A stretch of 5,251 nt of DNA from Mollicutes bacterium (GCA_012510695.1 JAAZHN010000079.1:1-5251), one strand, 5' to 3'. Numbered from the stretch's first letter, positions 1-5,251 are shown. Numbers and translations: made by a program. Notes: generated by a model not told the origin, from the sequence alone.

Positions 1-2
1 CC

Positions 3-758
3 CATATTGAATTATTAGATTTACCTGTAAAAGAATATTACCAAGGTGAATTATTAGTCGGATGTGAGTTTAATTCTATATTTGAAGGTATAAGAATTGA
101 GCTACTTGGATATAATTTTGATTTATTGCAAATTAAAGAATGGTTAGATACAAATAATAGTATAGAAAATCGACACAAAACTTTTATTTCACAATATGAA
201 AAATTAATTGAAAAATGTAAGGAAGTTAATCTAAAAATTGATAAAGAAAAATATGATCCGGACATTTTTTATCCAATAGATTTTATGCATAAATTAATTT
301 CTAAATATCCAGAAAATAAATCTATAATTGGCGATGAGGCTTTTTCTAGCAAACATATTTTTTATCGTAAAACTACAAATGATACTAATTTTATTTTATA
401 CTTTGATCAATCTGATACAGTTACTTCGCTTAAAGAAATATCTGAGTTAATTAGAAAAAATGGTGGCTTAGTATTTTTAGCTCATCCTTTTTCTTATGAA
501 ATAAATGATTTTACTAGTTTTCATAAAAACATTATTAGTTCTGGGTTAATTGATGGTTTAGAATGCTTTCATTCTAATTATAATCTTGAAGTGAATAACA
601 AATTAATAAATTTATGTAAAGAAAATAATTTATATATTTCTGCAGGTTCTGATTTCCATAGATTAAGTAGTAATATTAGGTTAGGATATGGAACAAATAA
701 TAATGTTCGAGTTAGTAAAGAAGTAATTGAGCCATGGTATAAAAAAACAAGTAATTAA
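3..758 (+). CDS. PHP-domain metal-dependent phosphoesterase (TrpH-like), C-terminal part, 5' end outside window
   Basis: The frame is open from the first complete codon to TAA at 756-758, giving 251 residues, so the gene starts before the window. The TTG at 126 is an internal codon: upstream residues read LLVGCEF followed by IELLGYNFD, which fits the PHP pattern 'G.E......I.LLGY'. Later landmarks are GGLVFLAHP (codons near 459-488), GLIDGLECFHS (near 543-575) and SAGSDFH (near 641-659). These match the later metal-binding His/Asp motifs of PHP enzymes of the TrpH/YciV type. Known members hydrolyse phosphoesters, including 3',5'-bisphosphonucleotides and the 5' ends of short RNAs, in the cytoplasm; the substrate here is unknown. 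The first HxH motif would lie outside the window. Family assignment is good, exact activity unproven. The gene is convergent with the next one and shares its terminator. Confidence 0.82.
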   Translation, partial: HIELLDLPVKEYYQGELLVGCEFNSIFEGIRIELLGYNFDLLQIKEWLDTNNSIENRHKTFISQYEKLIEKCKEVNLKIDKEKYDPDIFYPIDFMHKLISKYPENKSIIGDEAFSSKHIFYRKTTNDTNFILYFDQSDTVTSLKEISELIRKNGGLVFLAHPFSYEINDFTSFHKNIISSGLIDGLECFHSNYNLEVNNKLINLCKENNLYISAGSDFHRLSSNIRLGYGTNNNVRVSKEVIEPWYKKTSN

Positions 759-769
759 CTTGTTTTTTT
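741..769. terminator. Bidirectional intrinsic terminator between convergent genes
   Basis: A perfect 12-bp inverted repeat (741-752 with 758-769) encloses a 5-nt loop. The outer seven pairs are A:T, so each strand has a T7 run at the 3' side of the hairpin. The stop codon of the PHP gene (756-758) lies in the loop and 3' arm, and the stop codon of the membrane gene (768-770) lies at the edge of the other arm. Both convergent transcripts can therefore end here. Confidence 0.75.
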
Positions 770-1109
770 ACCACTTAAGTATTTTATGTTTATTTTTTAA
801 CCAGCCAAGGAAGCATAGCTCAACGTAAATATTATAAATGATTAGATATCCTAGTAAAACAACAAAAATAGCTGATAAAAATGTACTGACATAGTCTAAA
901 GTCACAATTAATACTTCTTTATTAGAAGCAATATCAATTGCTATTTCTGATAACATAGTTGCAAACACAAAAACAAAGAACATCGAAATAATGACAGATA
1001 AAAGTTTTTTTCTATGATTATGTATAATCAAGCCGCCTTCTGTTTTCTTAAATTCTTTTGTATAATCAGATATTTCTTCTTTTGTTAAATCAAAATAATT
1101 TTTTTTCAT
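768..1109 (-). CDS. Small two-helix membrane protein of unknown function
   Basis: This encodes 113 residues and the family is not recognised. The N-terminal ~35 residues are hydrophilic, with mixed acidic and basic residues (DLTKEEISDYTKEFKK) and a basic patch HNHRKK. Two hydrophobic segments follow, at about residues 36-58 (KLLSVIISMFFVFVFATML) and 73-95 (including FLSAIFVVLLGYLIIY), joined by a short loop. The C-terminal tail is basic (WLKNKHKILKW). The positive-inside rule suggests both termini are cytoplasmic (inference). The ATG at 1107-1109 is preceded 7 nt upstream by a strong Shine-Dalgarno GAGGGG (1117-1122). It has its own proposed promoter and is separated from nusG by a terminator, so it is probably monocistronic. 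There are no catalytic motifs to guide a functional call. Confidence 0.7.
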   Translation of the reverse strand: MKKNYFDLTKEEISDYTKEFKKTEGGLIIHNHRKKLLSVIISMFFVFVFATMLSEIAIDIASNKEVLIVTLDYVSTFLSAIFVVLLGYLIIYNIYVELCFLGWLKNKHKILKW

Positions 1110-1131
1110 AACATATCCCCTCTTTTATTTT

Positions 1132-1160
1132 AGAATATCAAAGGCAAATTGATAAAGCAA
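1132..1160 (-). promoter_or_regulatory. Proposed extended -10 promoter of the small membrane gene
   Basis: On the minus strand, TTGCTT (-35, 1155-1160) is separated by 17 nt from TATTCT (-10, 1132-1137). A TGn extension lies immediately upstream of the -10 (1138-1140). Transcription would start near 1125, shortly before the GAGGGG ribosome site. The hexamers are only moderate matches, but the exact spacer and the TGn motif support the call. Confidence 0.45.
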
Positions 1161-1190
1161 TTTATTTACATTTTAAATATGTAAATAAAT
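1160..1190. repeat. 12-bp perfect inverted repeat upstream of the membrane gene promoter
   Basis: ATTTATTTACAT (1160-1171) is the exact reverse complement of 1179-1190, around a 7-nt centre. It touches the outer edge of the proposed -35 at 1155-1160 and lies just downstream of the nusG terminator. It could be a dimeric-regulator operator or an extra transcript-end hairpin for nusG. The arms are almost pure A/T (one G:C pair each), so an RNA hairpin would be weak. Confidence 0.5.
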
Positions 1191-1196
1191 GTAGAT

Positions 1197-1222
1197 AAAA
1201 AAAGCAAGTTTATAACTTGCTT
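1197..1222 (-). terminator. Intrinsic terminator after nusG
   Basis: A 9-bp stem (1214-1222 with 1202-1210) and 3-nt loop are followed on the minus strand by a T7 run (1203-1197, the first two bases within the stem). The nusG stop codon (1210-1212) lies within the hairpin. This closes the secE-nusG transcript and shows that the ribosomal protein genes rplK/rplA, which often follow nusG, are not co-transcribed here. Confidence 0.78.
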
Positions 1223-1749
1223 ACTTGATATAGTTCTACTTCAACAGGAGTTTCTTGACCAAATAGATCGATTAATACATTTAAATGATTTGTATTTGCA
1301 TCAATACTATTTACAACACCATACATACCCTTAAATGGACCATCAATAATATTGATTTTATCACCAACAACATAATTATCATCACGCTTATTAGTTTGAG
1401 TCCCGATATTACCAAGAATTCTATCGATTTCTTGTGGTAATAGTGGAGTTGGCTTTGCTCCTCTTCCTGATGAACCAATAAATCCTGTAACGCCTGGAGT
1501 ATTTCTAACAATATACCATGCTTCATCAGACATTATCATTTCTACTAATATATAACCAGGAAACATTTTTTTAGTTTTTTCTTTTTTGACACCATCTTTT
1601 ACTTCTACTTCTGTAGTCTCAGGAATAATAATTCGATAAATAAAATCTTGCATCTCCATTGACTCAGTACGCATTTCTAGTTTTTCTTTAACCTTTGTTT
1701 CGTGCCCACTGTAAGTATTAACAACATACCATAATTTTTCGTTTTCCAT
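1210..1749 (-). CDS. nusG: Transcription elongation/termination factor NusG
   Basis: The gene encodes 179 residues, the usual size for NusG. It binds the RNA polymerase clamp, modulates pausing and, in many bacteria, links polymerase to Rho or the ribosome. The N-terminal NGN domain is recognisable from KLWYVVNTYSGHE (residues ~5-17) and KMFPGYILVEM with NTPGVTGFIG near the middle. The C-terminal KOW domain begins around GDKINIIDGPFKGMYGVV and ends with an ELYQVSKL tail close to the stop. I chose the ATG at 1747-1749 because it gives the canonical MENEKLWYVV start and forms a TAATG junction with the secE stop codon, sharing one base. An upstream ATG at 1773 would only add residues read from within secE. 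Ribosome-site quality is modest (AGG upstream), consistent with translational coupling to secE. Confidence 0.96.
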   Translation of the reverse strand: MENEKLWYVVNTYSGHETKVKEKLEMRTESMEMQDFIYRIIIPETTEVEVKDGVKKEKTKKMFPGYILVEMIMSDEAWYIVRNTPGVTGFIGSSGRGAKPTPLLPQEIDRILGNIGTQTNKRDDNYVVGDKINIIDGPFKGMYGVVNSIDANTNHLNVLIDLFGQETPVEVELYQVSKL

Positions 1750-1928
1750 TAACCTAATACCCCAACTAGCCATGCAAATGCTATATCAACTAAATAGAAG
1801 AATACTCCGAAGAATACACAAAATACAATTGTTGATAAAGTATTTTTTGTAACTTCTTTAGTTGATGGCCATTTAACTTTCTTTAATTCTGCAAAAGTAC
1901 TATGTAAAAAACCTTTTTTTGCTTTCAT
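1749..1928 (-). CDS. secE: Preprotein translocase subunit SecE
   Basis: The 59-residue product has the same length as Bacillus subtilis SecE. SecE is the small essential clamp of the SecYEG channel in the cytoplasmic membrane. The amphipathic segment carries the family signature ELKKVKWPSTKEV, including the conserved Lys-x-x-Trp-Pro core. One transmembrane helix follows (about residues 30-54, from STIVFCVFFGVFFYLVDIAF onward). The ATG at 1926-1928 is chosen over an in-frame TTG at 1949 because a strong Shine-Dalgarno AGGAGA (1935-1940) lies 6 nt upstream of it; the TTG would place that site inside the coding region. The gene overlaps nusG by one base, the usual partner order. Confidence 0.95.
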   Translation of the reverse strand: MKAKKGFLHSTFAELKKVKWPSTKEVTKNTLSTIVFCVFFGVFFYLVDIAFAWLVGVLG

Positions 1929-1934
1929 AAAATA

Positions 1935-1940
1935 TCTCCT
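1935..1940 (-). promoter_or_regulatory. Ribosome binding site deciding the secE start
   Basis: AGGAGA on the minus strand, 6 nt upstream of the ATG at 1926-1928. It falls within the longer reading frame that would begin at the TTG at 1949, and so argues for the 59-residue SecE. Confidence 0.75.
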
Positions 1941-1951
1941 TTTTTTCAAAT

Positions 1952-1973
1952 AAAAACACTTCTTTGTAGTGCT
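1952..1973 (-). promoter_or_regulatory. Terminator-like 5' hairpin in the secE-nusG leader
   Basis: On the minus strand AGCACT (1973-1968) can pair with AGTGTT (1960-1955), including one G-U pair, around a 7-nt loop. A run of Ts ends at 1952. If transcription starts from the proposed promoter at 1980-2008, this hairpin would sit at or near the very 5' end of the RNA. It could stabilise the transcript, act as an attenuator, or end read-through from the sigma gene. The stem is short and the call tentative. Confidence 0.35.
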
Positions 1974-1989
1974 AAATAAATATTAGCAC
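1969..1989. repeat. 7-bp inverted repeat overlapping the secE promoter -10
   Basis: GTGCTAA (1969-1975) is the reverse complement of TTAGCAC (1983-1989), around a 7-nt centre. The repeat spans the proposed -10 hexamer and likely start site for secE-nusG, a typical location for a repressor operator. It shares bases with the hairpin at 1952-1973, so as RNA the two structures would be mutually exclusive. Confidence 0.4.
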
Positions 1990-2008
1990 ATCGTCATTAT
2001 TATTGCAA
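1980..2008 (-). promoter_or_regulatory. Proposed extended -10 promoter of secE-nusG
   Basis: On the minus strand TTGCAA (-35, 2003-2008) is 17 nt from TAATAT (-10, 1980-1985), with a TGn extension at 1986-1988. Each hexamer matches four of six consensus bases. Start of transcription would be near 1973. It lies in the gap after the sigma gene, suggesting secE-nusG can be expressed independently of mrnC-rlmB. Confidence 0.45.
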
Positions 2009-2023
2009 GAAAATTGTTTTCTT
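2007..2023. repeat. Weak A/T-rich hairpin after the sigma gene
   Basis: AAGAAAA (2007-2013) and TTTTCTT (2017-2023) are perfectly complementary around a 3-nt loop, just past the sigma gene stop. There is no following T-run, so it is not convincing as a terminator. It partly overlaps the proposed secE -35. Confidence 0.3.
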
Positions 2024-2029
2024 AACTTA

Positions 2030-2632
2030 TTATATTATCTTTTTTATTTTTAATCTAATCCTTTGTATTGCATTGTCAATTTGTTTAGGAGTTTTACCTA
2101 ATAGATTAGCAATATCAATATAATTAATGCCATTTATCATTAAAGAGTATACTTCATACTCTGAATCTGACAAAATCTCTTTTATTTTATTAACTAGTTC
2201 TTGATAATCTTCTTTGTTAGTTAATTTAACGAGTGGATCTGAATCCTCTCCATCGCTTATTAAGTCAATTAATGGATTAAAAGCATCATCTGCCTGTTGT
2301 TCTAATGAGATTGATGATACAAACATTTTATTTTTTTTAGTATTAGCTTTTTTTATTGCATTTTGAATTTTTCTTTCGACACATAAGGTAATAAAAGTAG
2401 CTAGTTTCGCTTCTTTGTCATCTTAATATGTGTTAATTGCATCGGCAAATCCTAACATTGCTTCTTGGTATAAATCATTTTGATCTATTTTTAATACATA
2501 GGCACTTCTTTTATACTTATTTATTAATATATCTATAATATATTTATATTTTTCAAAAATAATATCTTTAGCTTCGACATTATTTTCTCTAATTAACATA
2601 ATTGTTTCTTGATCATCTATTTCATATTTCAT
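2030..2632 (-). pseudogene. sigH: SigH-like RNA polymerase sigma factor, interrupted by one in-frame TAA
   Basis: Reading from ATG 2630-2632 gives 200 codons plus the terminal TAA, with a single in-frame TAA at 2423-2425 (codon 70). Before it lies sigma region 2.1-2.2, with DLYQEAMLGFADAINTY. After it the same frame continues with DDKEAKLATFITLCVERKI and NAIKKANTKK (rest of region 2), then SISLEQ and a region 4 helix-turn-helix (LSDSEYEVYSLMINGINYI, then ANLLGKTPKQIDNAIQRIR). The order, the ~200-residue size and the position between rlmB and secE match Bacillus SigH, which drives stationary-phase, competence and early sporulation genes. Nothing else is damaged, so the stop is recent, a sequence error, or read through. 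The start has AAAGGA 8 nt upstream (2641-2646) and overlaps the rlmB stop by 11 nt. The ATG at 2326 lacks a ribosome site, so a separate C-terminal protein is unlikely. Confidence 0.8.
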
Positions 2633-3317
2633 CTTGATAATCCTTTATTCCATATATTAAGATTCCTGCTGCGACAGAAGCATTTAAACTATTTATTTCT
2701 CCACTCATTGAAATTTTTATTAACTCATCACAGTTTTCTTTAACTAATTTACTAAGTCCTGACCCTTCATTGCCAATTACTAAAACAACTTTTTCTGGGT
2801 ACTTGTTTTGTTTATAATCACTACCATTCATATCAGCTCCATAAACAAAATAACCATTGTCTTTTAAAATATTAATAGTATTAACTAAATTATTAACTTG
2901 AACAACATTTACTCTTTCTAATGCTCCTGAACTTACTTTCATCACTGTACCATTAACTTGAACACTTCGATCTTTAGGAATAATAATTGATTTAACAGAG
3001 GCCGATTCACATGTACGAATTATCGCGCCTAAATTATGAGGGTCTTCTAAGTGATCTAACATTACAATAAAATCATCATTTAAAACATCTTCTAAATCAG
3101 TATATTCATATTCATTAATTTCAATAATTATACCTTGATGGTTACCATCTACCATATGATCTAATTTTTTGTTATCAACTTTTATGTAATTTAAATTATT
3201 ACTTTTAATTAAATCGAATATTTTTTGGTCACGAAAATTATTACTAAGATATATTTTTCTTATATTATTAGCATTATTATTAAGTTCATAAAATACATTT
3301 TTACCAAATACTAACAT
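2622..3317 (-). CDS. rlmB: 23S rRNA (guanosine-2'-O-)-methyltransferase RlmB family (SpoU/TrmH)
   Basis: The 231-residue product is close to the ~250 typical of YacO/RlmB. The family transfers a methyl group from S-adenosylmethionine to a ribose 2'-OH of 23S rRNA (G2251 in E. coli RlmB). The N-terminal ~75 residues form the L30e-like RNA-binding domain (starting VFGKNVFYEL). The SPOUT domain follows, with motif 1 as DHLEDPHNLGAIIRTCESA (catalytic Asn/Arg), motif 2 as VVLVIGNEGSGLSKLV and motif 3 as ISMSGEINSLNASVAAGILI; these form the knotted SAM site. ATG 3315-3317 directly follows the mrnC stop, with a strong GGGGGTGA ribosome site (3322-3329) inside the mrnC end. It ends at TGA 2622-2624, overlapping the sigma gene. 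If TGA were Trp, the protein would gain only 11 residues, ending at TAG 2589-2591. A tRNA SpoU enzyme is a less likely alternative. Confidence 0.92.
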   Translation of the reverse strand: MLVFGKNVFYELNNNANNIRKIYLSNNFRDQKIFDLIKSNNLNYIKVDNKKLDHMVDGNHQGIIIEINEYEYTDLEDVLNDDFIVMLDHLEDPHNLGAIIRTCESASVKSIIIPKDRSVQVNGTVMKVSSGALERVNVVQVNNLVNTINILKDNGYFVYGADMNGSDYKQNKYPEKVVLVIGNEGSGLSKLVKENCDELIKISMSGEINSLNASVAAGILIYGIKDYQDEI

Positions 3318-3680
3318 TTATTCACCCCCTGTAATGTAATTTATTATTTCTTTAATTCTTTGATGATTATTTTCTAAATATAATCTACCTATTAAATATT
3401 CTAACCCAGTGGCAATCCTATATGTAATTATATCTGTACTTTTACTTTTACCACCTTTGGTATTACGACCTATTTTAACATATTCAACTTCTTCTTGAGA
3501 TAATATATTATTGTTTATTAAATTTTCTAAATGTTTTCTTTGACTATTAGCAGAAATAAATTTCAAACTTTCTTTTTGAATATCTTTTATTTTGCCAAGA
3601 TTTAAACTAAGTAAATATTCTCTAATATATAACTCATAAACAGCATCACCTAAATAGGCAATTATAATTGAATTTGGCAT
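3318..3680 (-). CDS. mrnC: Mini-ribonuclease III
   Basis: The 120-residue product is slightly shorter than the ~130-143 usual for MrnC. This is an RNase III catalytic domain without a dsRNA-binding domain; in B. subtilis it matures the ends of 23S rRNA. The signature is near the N-terminus: IIIAYLGDAVYELYIREYLL, holding the acidic catalytic residues of the GDAVYE motif. SANSQRKHL and the GRNTKGGKSKSTDIITYRIATGLEYLIGRLYL block complete the family pattern. ATG 3678-3680 is preferred: GGTG lies 5 nt upstream, whereas the alternative TTG at 3695 has no ribosome site and would precede the predicted transcription start. rlmB follows with no gap, so the two rRNA enzymes are co-expressed. cysS, often immediately upstream in Firmicutes, is replaced here by a surface-protein gene. 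Confidence 0.92.
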   Translation of the reverse strand: MPNSIIIAYLGDAVYELYIREYLLSLNLGKIKDIQKESLKFISANSQRKHLENLINNNILSQEEVEYVKIGRNTKGGKSKSTDIITYRIATGLEYLIGRLYLENNHQRIKEIINYITGGE

Positions 3681-3695
3681 ATTATCACCAAGCAA

Positions 3696-3724
3696 AATAT
3701 ATCATAACTAGTGAATAATTACAA
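3696..3724 (-). promoter_or_regulatory. Proposed extended -10 promoter of mrnC-rlmB-sigma gene
   Basis: On the minus strand TTGTAA (-35, 3719-3724) is 17 nt from TATATT (-10, 3696-3701, five of six consensus bases), with a TGn extension at 3702-3704. This is the best promoter match in the window. The start would be near 3689, leaving a leader of only about 9 nt that begins at the GGTG ribosome site of mrnC. Confidence 0.55.
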
Positions 3725-3733
3725 TTAATTATT
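3714..3733. repeat. A/T-only inverted repeat at the end of the surface-protein gene
   Basis: AATAATTA (3714-3721) pairs with TAATTATT (3726-3733) around a 4-nt loop. It overlaps the surface-gene stop (3732-3734) and the proposed mrnC -35. The stem has no G:C pair and no T-run follows, so it is a poor terminator; read-through into mrnC is possible. Confidence 0.3.
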
Positions 3734-5218
3734 ATGGATTAGGATTATATATTACTGGGTTAGGTCTTGAACTTCTTGCTTTAATAAAATCATACGCTGC
3801 TTGGTCTTTAACGAGAATTTCAGCTTCCATTTTTATATTACTAAACATTGAGGCATAACTTGTTACTTTTGAAAAATCAGCATTGCGGAAATCAACATTA
3901 GTTAATCTTGTGTTGTTATAAAATAAATATCCCATATTAGAAACTTTACTTGTATCAAATGAACTTAAATTTAAAGTTACTAATCTATTACATCCAAAGA
4001 ATGTATTTAACATCGAGAATAATTCAGGGGTGTGGAATGAACTAAGATCTAGACTAGTTAATGAAGTACAACCATTAAATGTGTTATACATTGTTTTTAA
4101 TCCTGGTGCGGTAAAGTTTGTATTTGAATTAGTTTCACCAAACAAGGTTTCTAAAAATAACAATCCATATCCATCATCTTCGATGTTTTCAATGTAATGT
4201 TTAACAGTATATTTAACATTATCTGATGTAGCTTTTGTCCGAGTAAACGTTTTACCCTCTTCATCCATAATGCCTACTTCTGGTAACCACTCTGAATATA
4301 CATAACCTTCTTCTTCAGTCGCACATGCAGATGGAATAATAATTTGTTCACCAAATAAGACATTACTTGTACCACATGTTTCATTGTTAATTTTAAATAC
4401 TGCATCATAACGATTAGCTGAGAATGAACCAACTGTTTCTAAATCTTGGTTTGGCATTGTTGTGTAACCTAGTTCACTCCAGCCTAAAAATTTGTAACCT
4501 GTTTTAGTTGGTACTTTTTTATAAGTTACTTTAGAACCATTTAATAAAATGATTTTATCTAATACTATTCCTTCACTTTCAAAAGTAATTGAATATTCTC
4601 TTTTATAAGGTGTTGAACTAGAAGTTTTATCTATATTAGAAGTATAATCACTAGAAGATTGTTCATCCATGCTTGATGAAGGGCCATCGTCACTAGATGG
4701 ATCTTGGTCTTTACCATGAATAATAAAGTCTAAGTTTAATAAATAATTGCCATTTTTTAATTCACCGGAGTATATAACCTCTAATGAGTATTTATTTTTT
4801 TGAGATTTTTTTACTTCTTCTGCCTTAACAAATATGTCTTCACCAATTAATTCTAAACTAGAAAATCCACCTAAAGAATCTAAACTTACATATTCATCTT
4901 TAGATCAATAAATATATTCATTATTTCTTATTAATTTAAACTTTATATTTTTGTTAACAATTGTATTATTTAATTTATTTGAAAAAATTTTAATATCATA
5001 TTTAACATTTTTATCTGCTGATACTTCAAAGTAATATTTTTTTGATTTATTTTTTCACTTACTTCTATTTTTTCTTCTTTATAATGGACAAAATAAAGGC
5101 TTTTTATATTGTCTACCACAAATGATTTTCTATTTCCACAAGTTTTTCACAACAAAAAGATAACTATTAAAATAGCTATTGATATGATGGTAACTATTTT
5201 CCTTTTTTTGTCCTTCAA
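3732..5218 (-). pseudogene. InlB B-repeat / DUF285 (BspA-like) surface protein gene with a -1 frame break and two in-frame TGA codons
   Basis: Start TTG 5216-5218 with ribosome site GAGGT (5225-5229); TAA 3732-3734. The span is one base short of 496 codons. Residue numbers assume repair of the break. Residues 1-6 are basic; ~8-24 form a signal or anchor helix. A TGA (5147-5149, codon 24) ends the helix. The frame is lost at an A7 tract (5037-5043) and continues in the -1 frame; a second TGA is at 4905-4907 (between YIY and SKDEYVSL). Residues ~50-165 are unrecognised; ~169-205 are a Ser/Asp-rich linker. Then come an InlB-type B-repeat (~209-248, ending KTGYKFLGW), a related module (~280-330), a KHYIENIEDDGYGL module and three DUF285 units (~375-462; SLDLSSF, TLNLSSFDTSKVSNM, NVDFRNADFSKV). 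The end, NPNP, lacks LPxTG. Such proteins are surface-exposed adhesin-like factors; the ligand is unknown. From ATG 4668-4670 an unbroken 312-residue frame exists without a signal peptide. Confidence 0.75.
5037..5043 (-). other. A7 tract at the frame break (slippery heptamer A AAA AAT)
   Basis: The N-terminal frame reads CAA AAA AAT here. The heptamer A AAA AAT has the X XXY YYZ form of a -1 slippery site, and a -1 shift gives AAA AAA TAT and joins the downstream 330-codon frame. An eighth A would do the same. The tract therefore fits a homopolymer miscount, a phase-variation tract or ribosomal/transcriptional slippage. No strong downstream stem-loop was noticed. Confidence 0.55.
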
Positions 5219-5251
5219 ATTAATACCTCATATCTTAATATAAAGTATATC

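Noticed and set aside
38..265. 75-codon minus-strand open frame
   Set aside because: It lies wholly within the PHP gene, has no family resemblance and no ribosome site was noted; it is a shadow of the coding strand.
1311..1526. 71-codon minus-strand open frame
   Set aside because: It lies inside nusG in another frame, and nusG is unambiguous.
1749..1773. Earlier nusG start at 1773
   Set aside because: It adds only out-of-frame secE sequence; the ATG at 1749 gives the canonical NusG N-terminus and the TAATG coupling.
1950..2029. rpmG (ribosomal protein L33) between the sigma gene and secE
   Set aside because: The gap is too short for a 49-residue gene, and no Cys-x-x-Cys zinc motifs are encoded.
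2030..2326. Separate 98-residue protein starting at 2326
   Set aside because: There is no ribosome site, and the sequence is the in-frame continuation of the sigma factor.
3714..3733. Terminator after the surface-protein gene
   Set aside because: The stem is all A/T with no T-run; listed only as an inverted repeat.
1..5251. tRNA or rRNA genes, CRISPR arrays, transposases
   Set aside because: No cloverleaf, regularly spaced repeats or transposase motifs were seen on either strand.

Overview
The window looks like a chromosome segment of an AT-rich, Mollicutes-like member of the Bacilli, possibly an uncultured gut lineage (inference). Codons are strongly A/T-biased and Shine-Dalgarno sites are Gram-positive in style. 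The genes mrnC, rlmB, sigH, secE and nusG occur together in the order known from Bacillus and relatives. The neighbouring surface protein combines an InlB-type B-repeat with DUF285/BspA-type repeats, a combination common in host-associated low-GC bacteria.

Layout. On the + strand, the left edge (1-758) holds the C-terminal part of a PHP-domain phosphoesterase. It meets a convergent minus-strand gene for a 113-residue two-helix membrane protein of unknown function (768-1109), and a perfect 12-bp hairpin with A/T tails at the junction can terminate both. Everything further right is on the minus strand. Read in the direction of transcription it runs: a large surface protein (5218-3732), mrnC (3680-3318), rlmB (3317-2622), a sigH-like sigma factor (2632-2030), secE (1928-1749) and nusG (1749-1210), closed by an intrinsic terminator at 1197-1222.

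How the genes relate. MrnC and RlmB act in 23S rRNA maturation and modification, SecE in protein export, and NusG in transcription elongation and its coupling to translation. The sigma gene lies between these two pairs. mrnC and rlmB abut, rlmB and the sigma gene overlap by 11 nt, and secE and nusG overlap by 1 nt, so these are tightly packed translation units. Extended -10 promoters are proposed before mrnC, before secE and before the small membrane gene. Two genes usual in this cluster, yacP (between rlmB and sigH) and rpmG (between sigH and secE), are absent, and the surface-protein gene stands where cysS often is.

Oddities. The sigma gene carries one in-frame TAA between intact region-2 and region-4 halves. 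The surface-protein gene needs a -1 shift at an A7 tract and contains two in-frame TGA codons. This could mean pseudogenes, sequence errors, slippage-controlled expression, or (less likely here) TGA read as Trp. No RNA gene, CRISPR array or insertion sequence was seen, and no gene-free stretch exceeds about 100 bases.
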